Shown here piece after piece: positions 1-6,030 of a stretch of 15,406 nucleotides of DNA. The notes under the pieces are model-generated. The model had not been told where the DNA came from. It did no database searches and saw only the letters and a list, made by a program, of their open reading frames with translations. The DNA lies in contig JAKEHX010000584.1 in the NCBI GenBank assembly GCA_022614795.1, positions 1-15,406 on the forward strand, given 5' to 3'. Source of the DNA: Planctomycetaceae bacterium. GTDB lineage: Bacteria; Planctomycetota; Planctomycetia; Pirellulales; Pirellulaceae. Each line of letters opens with the position of its first letter. Positions within the stretch are counted from its first letter, which is position 1. The position numbers and the translations under genes were made by a program.

Positions 1-543
1 CGGCTGACCCAAAAGCCGCAATTGCCAGCGCTCCATCTGGTAATCGATGCTGTGGGCGGTGAAGTCGCGGGCCAGCGACCGCATCTGGATGAGCCGGCGG
101 ACTGGGCTGGCGTCGGGAACTCCCGCTTCCGGAAGCGGCTGGAACTTGATGGCGGACTTCGGCTCCCAGCGCTGGTCGTCCGGCCCGCGCTCAGGCAAGA
201 GCGTGCCGGTGGCCAGCGAATGGAATTCGTGGCAGACCATCCGCTTGCCCGTTTCGGGATGCGAGAAGATGCTGCCGACCGCGACCGGCCGGCCGCGATC
301 GTTCCAGACGAAAACCGCGCCGTGCTGGCCGTGGCTGCGGGTGGGATTCGTCCAGACGTAGATGGGCTTCTCGACCAGCTCGGCTTTGGCGCTGTGCCCC
401 TCGTCGAGGTACATGTTCCACGTCCTGGCGTCGGCCAGGTGCAGCTCGGCCAGGCGCTGCTGGGCCTGGGCCGACGCCTTGGGTGGATCGGCGGCAGGCT
501 CGGCTCCGGCAAGGACAAGCGCCAAAAGCATCGATCCAAGCAT
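1..543 (-). CDS. P1: secreted paralog-family protein, 3' end outside window
   Basis: The gene starts at 543 and stays open to the left window edge, giving 181 residues without the C-terminus. An AGGAG at 553-557 lies 9 bases before the ATG and overlaps the stop codon of P2. Residues 1-18 (MLGSMLLALVLAGAEPAA) look like a short signal peptide, so the protein is probably exported. The body carries the family features shared with P2-P6: KPIYVWTNP at 59-67, AVFVWNDRGRPVAVGSIF at 76-93, EFHSLA at 106-111, W.P at 126-128, and RLIQMRSLARDF at 150-161. The window ends at LRLLGQP (175-181), just before the expected YRY and GTDPE motifs. I do not recognise a named domain. It is probably the last visible gene of the blaI-M56 operon. 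Function unknown. Confidence 0.85.
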   Translation of the reverse strand, partial: MLGSMLLALVLAGAEPAADPPKASAQAQQRLAELHLADARTWNMYLDEGHSAKAELVEKPIYVWTNPTRSHGQHGAVFVWNDRGRPVAVGSIFSHPETGKRMVCHEFHSLATGTLLPERGPDDQRWEPKSAIKFQPLPEAGVPDASPVRRLIQMRSLARDFTAHSIDYQMERWQLRLLGQP

Positions 544-555
544 GCGGTGCGACTC

Positions 556-1419
556 CTAATTCTCCGGCGCTACCGGCAGCAGCTCGGGCGGAATCGGCTG
601 GCTGACCGAGAAATGGGGTTTGGCGGGGTCCCGCGATTCGGGATAGCGGTCGGCGTGCCAGACGACGTTGCCGTTGTGTCGCCCCTCCAGCTCGCCCGAC
701 GTGCGGCGGGCAAAGCCATATTCCCAAACTGCCGTGCCGTCCTTTTTCACCGCCTCAATGAGCAAAAGCGACTCGGGATCGGTCCCCATGACGAAGGCGA
801 ACACCGCTCCGTCGATGACGACCGGGCCCTTCGCCGCGCCGCTCATTTCCTTGGGCTCATAGCGATAGAGCGGCCGGGGCAACATGCGCAGCTCCTCGCG
901 GTCGGTGCTGTCGGCTTTCCAGCCGAGCATGGCCGACTGGAACTGCTCGGCCAGCGACTTCATCTGGCGAAGGCGGAGGGCCCGCGTGGCCTCGGGCGCG
1001 GGGGCCTCGGGAATCGGGGCGAAGGTGACGCCGGACTCCTGCGGCTGCCAGACGAGTTGCGACTCTTGGCGGGCGACGATCTTGCCGCGGCTGATCGACT
1101 CGAAATCGTGGATGAGGCGCTTTTCCCAGGGATAGAGGCAGGCGGCGGCCAGCGGCTGGCCTTCGAATATGTAAAGGACCGTCAGGCCGTCCTCGCTGCC
1201 GCGGACATTGTTGGCCCACCGCAAAGAGACGATCGGTTTGGCCGGCTCCTTCGCGTCGGCATCGGCCTCGACCTGGTTCACCGCGGCGTCGATCAGCTCG
1301 CGCAGCGACTTGGGCTCGCCGCGGGCAGGGACAGCGTCCTGGGCCAAGAGCAAACCAGGACGGGCCATGAGAACTAGCGCCAACGGCGCAAGCAGGCAAC
1401 GGTTACGCCAGGCAATCAT
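556..1419 (-). CDS. P2: secreted paralog-family protein
   Basis: 287 residues, function unknown. The chosen ATG at 1419 overlaps the TGA of P3 (ATGA, 1416-1419) and has AAGGAG 8 bases upstream. The frame is open further upstream to 1545, but that would run through the P3 coding region. Residues 1-27 form a signal peptide with a basic n-region (MIAWRNR), a hydrophobic core and LLLAQ near the likely cleavage site. Family motifs are SLRWANN at 65-71, a poorly kept VLYIFEGQPLAA at 81-92, WQPQESGVTFAPIPEAP at 124-140, RLRQMKSLAEQF at 149-160, ELRML at 176-180, YRY at 185-187, DGAVFAFV at 203-210 and GTDPE at 212-216. P2 is the only member with about seven extra residues between YRY and GTDPE. The overlap with P3 implies co-translation. 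Confidence 0.9.
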   Translation of the reverse strand: MIAWRNRCLLAPLALVLMARPGLLLAQDAVPARGEPKSLRELIDAAVNQVEADADAKEPAKPIVSLRWANNVRGSEDGLTVLYIFEGQPLAAACLYPWEKRLIHDFESISRGKIVARQESQLVWQPQESGVTFAPIPEAPAPEATRALRLRQMKSLAEQFQSAMLGWKADSTDREELRMLPRPLYRYEPKEMSGAAKGPVVIDGAVFAFVMGTDPESLLLIEAVKKDGTAVWEYGFARRTSGELEGRHNGNVVWHADRYPESRDPAKPHFSVSQPIPPELLPVAPEN

Positions 1420-2282
1420 TCGGGGGACTCCTTGGATTGCGGCTGGCGTAAAGGCGACGTGCCCGGCAGCAGCTTGTTGGGGTCGAAGTTGAACATGACA
1501 TACGGCCGAGTGCGGTCGCTCCAGGCATCGCGCAATCCGTCCCACGACTGGACGATCGAATCATTGCGGCGGACGCGCAGGGCGTCGATATTCATCCGAG
1601 CCAGGGCGAATCGCCAACCGCGCCCGGTGGTTGACTCGATCGCTTCGAGCATCAGCCAGGACTCGGGATCGGTTCCTTCGACAAAGGCGAACAGACCGCC
1701 GTCGAGGACCTTGTGGCTTGGACTATCGTAGCGATAGGCGGGTTGGTCCAGCAGCCGAAGCTCGCGGACAACCTCGTCGCCGCCCCGCTTGTCGGCCAAT
1801 TCCGTCGCGAACTCGCGGGCGAGCGACCGCATCTGGCCCAGGCGGCCGCGGGCCGATTCGGCGGGCGGCTGCGCGCCGGCGAGGTCGGCAAAGCGCGTGC
1901 CCGGCGTCTTCGTATTCCAATGCGAAACGTCTCCTTCCTTGGCTTGCACGCCCCGCTCGGCGACCGAGACGAATTCCACGGTCGAATCCTTGAATGGGTG
2001 ATACCAGCGATAGATCGACGCGATGGCGGCGGGGCGGCGATCGACCGTCCACAGAAACACCTCGCCATAAACGCTGCCCGCGGTGGGATTGCTCCAGCGC
2101 AGCAAAGGCTCCTTGACCAGATCGGCTTTGGCTGGATCCTCGTCGCCGACCACCACTTCCATGATCTTCGCCTTGGCCGGCGCGAGGCGGGCGACTTCTT
2201 CCTGGCGGGCCTTGTCGGTATCGGCCGCTGCCGGCACGGGGTCGGCGGCGAGCAGGAGCGAGGCGAGAAAGACGATTGACAT
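1416..2282 (-). CDS. P3: secreted paralog-family protein
   Basis: 288 residues from the ATG at 2282. From here residues 1-21 (MSIVFLASLLLAADPVPAAA) form a signal peptide similar in length to that of P1. In-frame ATGs also exist at 2303 and 2363. The 2363 start lies 5 bases after the stop of P4 but inside an inverted repeat, and would add 27 residues made mostly of repeat sequence. The 2282 start has no clear Shine-Dalgarno, so the choice is uncertain. Family motifs are clear: EPLLRWSNP at 58-66, GEVFLWTVDRRPAAIASIY at 73-91, MRSLAREFA at 151-159, ELRLL at 174-178, YRY at 183-185, LDGGLFAFVEGTDPE at 193-207, W.F.LARM at 223-230. The gene ends with a 4-base overlap into P2. No named domain recognised. 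Confidence 0.85.
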   Translation of the reverse strand: MSIVFLASLLLAADPVPAAADTDKARQEEVARLAPAKAKIMEVVVGDEDPAKADLVKEPLLRWSNPTAGSVYGEVFLWTVDRRPAAIASIYRWYHPFKDSTVEFVSVAERGVQAKEGDVSHWNTKTPGTRFADLAGAQPPAESARGRLGQMRSLAREFATELADKRGGDEVVRELRLLDQPAYRYDSPSHKVLDGGLFAFVEGTDPESWLMLEAIESTTGRGWRFALARMNIDALRVRRNDSIVQSWDGLRDAWSDRTRPYVMFNFDPNKLLPGTSPLRQPQSKESPE

Positions 2283-2291
2283 GCGGTTTGG

Positions 2292-2373
2292 CGTAGGGTG
2301 CATGAGCACCGCGAAATGCACCAGCTTTTGCGGTTCATTTATGGTGCATTTCGTTGCACTCATGCACCCTACG
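2292..2373. repeat. 82-bp inverted repeat at the P4/P3 junction
   Basis: Arms 2292-2322 and 2343-2373 are 31 bases each and pair with four mismatches around a loop of about 20 bases. The outer 15 bases (CGTAGGGTGCATGAG) are perfectly inverted. The element supplies the TAG stop codon of P4 (2369-2371) and separates P4 from the start of P3. There is no transposase and no T-run typical of a terminator. It resembles the small palindromic repeats that start GTAGGGTGC and occur between genes in various bacteria, which I recognise only by pattern. Confidence 0.85.
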
Positions 2374-3343
2374 GCATCTTGATAAAAAACGAGGTGTAAG
2401 GTTGGGCGTGGCTGCTAATGTCGCTCCAGGGCATGATTTCGGCGGACCAGACCTCCTTGTCCTGATAACGCAGCACGAAGCCGACGCTGTTCATGCGCGC
2501 CGGCGCGAAGTGCCAGGTTTCATCGCCCGCCCAGCCGCGCGCCTCCAGGAGCAGGAACACCTCGGGGTCGGTTCCTTGGACCAGCACGAACAGCGCGCCG
2601 TCGAGGATCTTGTGCTCCGGCGACGCGTAACGATAAATGGGCTGCGTGAGCAGGCGCAGCTCTTGCTTGGCGCCGTCGCGCTCGGTCTTTGTGGCGGCGA
2701 AATCCTTCGCCAACCGCTTCATCGCCAGGAGCCGCCCCGGCGCCGTGGAAGCTGGCGGCGGAGCGTCCGGGAGCGGGGCGAACTTGACCCCCGCGCTGCC
2801 GGCGGTCCAAACGTCGCGGTCCTGATAACGGCCGACGAGCGGAACCTCGGCCAGCGAATGGAACTCGTGCGACATGTGGGTATGCGGCGTAAACCATTTG
2901 AAGAGCGAACCGATGACCGCGGGACGCTCGTCGACCGTCCAGAGAAAGACGTTGCCGTGAATTTCGCCGACTGCCGGATTCGACCAGCGGAGCACCGGAT
3001 CGGCAACGAGCTTTGGCGTGGATCGCGGCCCGTCCTGGAGCGTGAAGGCGTATTTGCCCGCTTCGGCCGTCGTCAGCTTGAGGGCCGCTTCGATCTGGGC
3101 CTTGTTGACGGGCGTCGGAGCAAGCGGAGCGGCTGGTTCATTGCTGCGCGCCTGCGGCGCGACGTCCTGGCCGCGCGCTGCCGTGGCAATCGCCAGCAGG
3201 GCGGCGACACCAACCCGAAGCGTGAGCGAGGAGATTCGCAGCACAGGCAGATGAGAACGTAGGCCTCGCTGACGCGTCGGGTTGGTCGTGAGGCCTCGCT
3301 GACGCGTCGGGTTGGTATGGTCCGCCGCCAGGGACGCGCTCAT
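2369..3343 (-). CDS. P4: secreted paralog-family protein with repeat-derived leader
   Basis: 324 residues, function unknown. The ATG at 3343 overlaps the TGA of the M56 peptidase gene (ATGA, 3340-3343), so the two are probably translationally coupled. The first 30 residues contain NPTRQRG twice (11-17 and 21-27), encoded by exact 26-bp DNA repeats. The hydrophobic segment (about 44-57, ending ATAARGQ) is the signal peptide core and is preceded by SLTLRVG, from a third, inverted repeat copy. A GTG near 3233 could be an alternative start giving a normal-length leader. Family motifs: DPVLRWSNP at 115-123, GNVFLWTVDERPAVIGSLF at 130-148, EFHSLA at 160-165, ELRLL at 228-232, YRY at 237-239, LDGALFVLVQGTDPE at 247-261, DKEVWS at 295-300. 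Its stop lies in the inverted repeat downstream. Confidence 0.88.
   Translation of the reverse strand: MSASLAADHTNPTRQRGLTTNPTRQRGLRSHLPVLRISSLTLRVGVAALLAIATAARGQDVAPQARSNEPAAPLAPTPVNKAQIEAALKLTTAEAGKYAFTLQDGPRSTPKLVADPVLRWSNPAVGEIHGNVFLWTVDERPAVIGSLFKWFTPHTHMSHEFHSLAEVPLVGRYQDRDVWTAGSAGVKFAPLPDAPPPASTAPGRLLAMKRLAKDFAATKTERDGAKQELRLLTQPIYRYASPEHKILDGALFVLVQGTDPEVFLLLEARGWAGDETWHFAPARMNSVGFVLRYQDKEVWSAEIMPWSDISSHAQPYTSFFIKMP
3209..3231 (+). repeat. Inverted, diverged copy of the NPTRQRG-type repeat
   Basis: The plus strand reads ACCAACCCGAAGCGTGAGCG and onward, the reverse complement of the repeat at 3261-3316 with about three mismatches. On the minus (coding) strand it specifies SLTLRVG, immediately before the hydrophobic core of the P4 signal peptide. 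Confidence 0.75.
3261..3316 (-). repeat. Two exact 26-bp direct repeats encoding NPTRQRG
   Basis: Copies at 3261-3286 and 3291-3316 are identical and start 30 bases apart, so they stay in frame inside P4 and give NPTRQRGL twice. Their core on the coding strand is ACCAACCCGACGCGTCAGCG. I recognise this as a dispersed planctomycete repeat; that link is from memory, not a search. Confidence 0.9.
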
Positions 3344-5406
3344 AGCCCCGCCCCCGCCGCGAGTTTGTCGGCGACCCAGCGGCTGACGAGCCGCACGTCG
3401 GAGGACCAGTTCGCCGAGGAAACGAGGTCCTTCTCGACCTCATAGACCTGGTCGACTGCGTTGCCGCGGACGTTGCGCACGACGGCGTGGCCGTCCCAAT
3501 AAGCCACGAGCAACGCGTCGTCCGAGAGCCAATCGAGCGCCCCCGCCGCATCCTCCAACGCCTCGTCGCTCAGGAGCACGCTGTCGCTGGGGGACCAGAG
3601 GTGCAGTCGCGACTGGTCCTTGGCGGACCAATCACCCAGGGCAATCGCGAGCCGCTCGCCGCGCGGGCACCAGCGGACGCAGCTCACGGCGCCGCGGCCG
3701 GTGGTGCGGCGGGCAACCTCTTCGAGCGTGGCGGCGTCCCACACGCTCACGACGCCATCAAACGTGCCCAGCGCAAACTGCCTGCCATCGGGCGAATAGG
3801 CAACTGAGGTAACGACGCCCGCGTTCGTGGCGAGCGTCGCCATCAGCCCGCCCGTCTCGCTGTCCCACTGCCGCAGTTTGCCGTCCTGGTGGCCGGTGAT
3901 GAAAAAGCGGCTATCGGGCGAGAACGAAACGCAATTGACGCGGTGGTTTCCCAGGTCGAGCCGCCAACCAGTGCTCGGATGGACGAGCACCATCTTGTGC
4001 CCGATAAAGCCTTCCAGCTTGAAGCGGTTGTTCGCGGAGAACACCGAACCATAAAGCCGCGACGGCTGGATCGGGGCGGGGCGCGGAGCGATTACCGGCG
4101 TCGGGGGCACAGTGTTTCTGGCGGCGGGCTGCGCGGGCGCGGGCTTGATGACCGCTGGGGGCGCTGGCGGCGATGACTCGCTCACGAGTAGCGGAGCAAT
4201 GTCGGCGGGAGACAGCGCAATTTCACGGACGGGCAAAATTTCGACCACATCGGCGACAACTGATGGCGCGGGCTCACGCTGCCGCGACGATGTGGCAAAC
4301 AGCGCCGGCTGTAGTGGAGCCAGAGCCAGGCCGCACACCAGCACGACGAGCCACGCGGTCCGCGGCATCTGCGGAGCGAGCTGGCCACGCATGATCTGCG
4401 TGAGGCGGAGTCTGAGCAGCGAGACTTCGCCCAGGCCGCAAGCCGCGGGCGGACGGACCTCGGCCGGTTCGTTCAAGAAGTCGATCGTCGCCAGCAGGGC
4501 CTCGGCATACGAACGGCGCGTGCCGCTTTGATGCTCGACGACCCAGGCGTCGCAGCATTGCTCCTCCGCCGCCTCGATCTGCCGGCAGGCCCACCAGACC
4601 ACCGGATTCCACCAGTAGGCGACATAGGTCACCAGCTCCAGGAGGCGGACCCAATAATCGCCGCGCGAATAATGGGCCAATTCGTGCAGAAGCAGGGCGT
4701 CGGTCTCGGCCGCGCCGAGCCGCTCCACGAGCTTAGACGGAAATAGCAGCCGGACGTTGCTGCCCAGGCCCCATAGCATCGGCGAAACCACGCCCTCGAC
4801 GACGACCACCTTTGGATAGCTGATGAGCCCCGTGCGATAGCTGAGCTGGCGGACGCGCACCGTGAGCCGCTCGTCGTCGCGGCAGGCCAGCAGCAAATAG
4901 CGCTGGAAGCGGCGGGCGCGGACGAAGAGCATGGCGGCAGTGGCTGCCGAGCCCAGGAGCCAGATGCCGCCGGCCAGCGCGACGACCAGGCCCCAGGAGG
5001 GTGATTGCATCCAGGTCGATGCCGAACGGGCGATCTGCCGCACCTGGCGGGAAGCCAGGGGCGACCAAACCGACGGAGCAGCTGCGGCCGTGGGCGCGAG
5101 GTCGGGCGAGGCCGAGGGGCCGCCAGTAGTCGCGGCGACTATCATTGCCAAATCGGACGGAGCAGCGGCGGCGACAGCTTCCCGAGGCGAATCGGCGGAA
5201 TCTTCGGCCAGCCAGGCTTCAAAATCAAACCGCGAGCCCAGCGGCACATCGACGAGGGGGGGCGTAATGAGCTTCACCAGCACCAGCACCCACAGCACGT
5301 GGGCAAATGCCGGCCGCCGCGACAAACGCCCCACCGCCAATGCCGCAATCACCAGGGGCAACGCCAGGAGAGCGTTTTTCAGGCAGGCAATCACGAGCCA
5401 GCTCAT
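3340..5406 (-). CDS. M56 (BlaR1-type) membrane metallopeptidase fused to WD40 repeats
   Basis: 688 residues; ATG at 5406 with GGAG 7 bases upstream. Hydrophobic segments lie at about 4-25, 34-53, 138-163 and 350-370, the four-helix layout of BlaR1. Between the last two is the zinc protease core: HELAH at 241-245 and EEQCCD at 281-286, matching the M56 HExxH...ExxCD pattern with E282 as probable third ligand. In BlaR1 the C-terminus is an exported beta-lactam-binding domain; here it is a Pro/Ala-rich linker (about 411-450) followed by WD40-like blades. Clear ones are 487-515 (VSFSPDSRFFITGHQDGKLR), 528-557 and 573-604, with weaker ones at 452-484 and 622-645. By topology these face the outside. 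The likely role, from the family, is to sense a signal and relieve repression by the adjacent BlaI. No penicillin-binding motifs are seen. About five blades is short for a closed propeller. Confidence 0.92.
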   Translation of the reverse strand: MSWLVIACLKNALLALPLVIAALAVGRLSRRPAFAHVLWVLVLVKLITPPLVDVPLGSRFDFEAWLAEDSADSPREAVAAAAPSDLAMIVAATTGGPSASPDLAPTAAAAPSVWSPLASRQVRQIARSASTWMQSPSWGLVVALAGGIWLLGSAATAAMLFVRARRFQRYLLLACRDDERLTVRVRQLSYRTGLISYPKVVVVEGVVSPMLWGLGSNVRLLFPSKLVERLGAAETDALLLHELAHYSRGDYWVRLLELVTYVAYWWNPVVWWACRQIEAAEEQCCDAWVVEHQSGTRRSYAEALLATIDFLNEPAEVRPPAACGLGEVSLLRLRLTQIMRGQLAPQMPRTAWLVVLVCGLALAPLQPALFATSSRQREPAPSVVADVVEILPVREIALSPADIAPLLVSESSPPAPPAVIKPAPAQPAARNTVPPTPVIAPRPAPIQPSRLYGSVFSANNRFKLEGFIGHKMVLVHPSTGWRLDLGNHRVNCVSFSPDSRFFITGHQDGKLRQWDSETGGLMATLATNAGVVTSVAYSPDGRQFALGTFDGVVSVWDAATLEEVARRTTGRGAVSCVRWCPRGERLAIALGDWSAKDQSRLHLWSPSDSVLLSDEALEDAAGALDWLSDDALLVAYWDGHAVVRNVRGNAVDQVYEVEKDLVSSANWSSDVRLVSRWVADKLAAGAGL

Positions 5407-5432
5407 GGCGATTCTCCAGCCGCAAGGCCGTA

Positions 5433-5448
5433 GGCATCGATTGATGCC
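5433..5448. other. Hairpin between the blaI-like and M56 genes
   Basis: GGCATC GATT GATGCC forms a perfect 6-bp stem with a 4-base loop in the 85-base gap between the repressor stop and the peptidase start. No T-run follows on the transcribed strand, so it is not a convincing terminator. It could tune relative expression of the two genes, but that is only a possibility. Confidence 0.4.
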
Positions 5449-5491
5449 GGAGTATGACGAGTGCCAATTCGCTTTCGCTTGATACTTCTTG

Positions 5492-5896
5492 CTACCTTTT
5501 AACCGGCTTTTTACCTTCCTGCGTGAGATCTTCGAGCAGGCTCCGCAGCGACTGCCGGTCCACGGCCGACAACTTGGCCGACCGGACCAGGTGCGTCAGC
5601 AGCGGCTGGAGCGAGCCGTCGCACAGCTTGTCGGCCGTTTGCTGGAGCTGGCGGCCGATCAGCTCGCCGCGTTCGACCAGGGCGGCGAACGTGTGCGGCC
5701 AGGTATCGCGGTCGCGGCGGACGCAGCTTTTGCCCTCCAGCCGCTCCAGCAGTTTCTGCACGGTGGCGTGCTGCGAGGCAGTGCACTTGCCGTACAAGTG
5801 CTCGGCCAGGCTGCGGACGCTGGTGGGACCATCATCCCACAGCCGCTGCAAGATCGCCAGTTCGGCGTCTGTAACATCTTGGGGTACGCGGGGCAT
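5492..5896 (-). CDS. BlaI/MecI-family transcriptional repressor
   Basis: 134 residues, the usual size for this family. The ATG at 5896 is chosen because GAGG at 5904-5907 lies 7 bases before it; an in-frame TTG two codons earlier would sit only one base from that site. Residues 1-72 fit the winged-helix DNA-binding domain: VTDAELAILQRLWDDGPTSV, then LAEHLYG...ASQHATVQKLLERLEGKSCVRRDRD. The C-terminal half (about 80-125) is helical and fits the dimerisation part. Family members bind dyad operators as dimers and are inactivated through the paired M56 protein. The next gene downstream is that M56 protein, 85 bases away. A palindrome sits in the promoter upstream, consistent with self-repression. 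The protein ends in a basic tail, GKKPVKR. Confidence 0.93.
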   Translation of the reverse strand: MPRVPQDVTDAELAILQRLWDDGPTSVRSLAEHLYGKCTASQHATVQKLLERLEGKSCVRRDRDTWPHTFAALVERGELIGRQLQQTADKLCDGSLQPLLTHLVRSAKLSAVDRQSLRSLLEDLTQEGKKPVKR

Positions 5897-5920
5897 TTTC
5901 AAACCTCATTCGCACGGTAG

Positions 5921-5940
5921 CGGAAGTCGCCAGACTTCCG
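5921..5940. repeat. Perfect 8-bp stem hairpin in the blaI leader
   Basis: CGGAAGTC GCCA GACTTCCG, a perfect 8-bp stem with a 4-base loop, lies between the predicted transcription start (near 5978) and the ribosome binding site of the repressor gene. It resembles a short dispersed palindrome I associate with planctomycete genomes. Without a T-run it is not a typical terminator. It could stabilise the mRNA 5' end. Confidence 0.6.
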
Positions 5941-5984
5941 GTTGGAGTGACGGGGAAAGCCTCACTCGACGTCTCCGGCCTGTC

Positions 5985-6013
5985 ATGATAAAGACATAAT
6001 GTCTGGATTGCAA
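5985..6013 (-). promoter_or_regulatory. Predicted promoter of the blaI-M56-P4-P3-P2-P1 operon
   Basis: On the minus strand TTGCAA (6008-6013) and TATCAT (5985-5990) are separated by exactly 17 bases. They match the sigma-70 consensus at 4/6 and 5/6 positions. The site lies in the 134-base gap between the P5 stop at 6031 and the blaI-like ATG at 5896, the only long gap upstream of this operon. Predicted transcription start is near 5978. Confidence 0.6.
5992..6004. promoter_or_regulatory. Candidate BlaI operator, 13-bp palindrome
   Basis: AGACATAATGTCT is a perfect dyad (6-base arms around one central base) filling most of the spacer between the predicted -35 and -10. BlaI/MecI operators in other bacteria are dyads with TACA/TGTA-like half-sites; this has GACAT/ATGTC. 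A second half-site, AATGTCT, occurs at 6022-6028, 24 bases from the first AATGTCT (5998-6004). Binding here would block RNA polymerase, giving autoregulation. Confidence 0.6.
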
Positions 6014-6030
6014 GGGTTCGCAATGTCTAA

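Noticed and set aside
22..1377. Plus-strand open frame of 451 codons opposite P1 and P2
   Set aside because: Both P1 and P2 show paralog motifs, signal peptides and ribosome sites on the minus strand; the antisense product has none.
3261..3316. Possible CRISPR repeats
   Set aside because: Two 26-bp copies separated by only 4 bases, translated in frame, and no cas genes.
5461..5490. AGTAT...ATACT dyad between the repressor and peptidase genes as a second operator
   Set aside because: The arms are only 5 bases and far apart, and there is no promoter-like spacing around them.
3340..5896. Beta-lactam resistance operon
   Set aside because: The repressor and M56 peptidase belong to those families, but there is no penicillin-binding sensor domain and no beta-lactamase gene.
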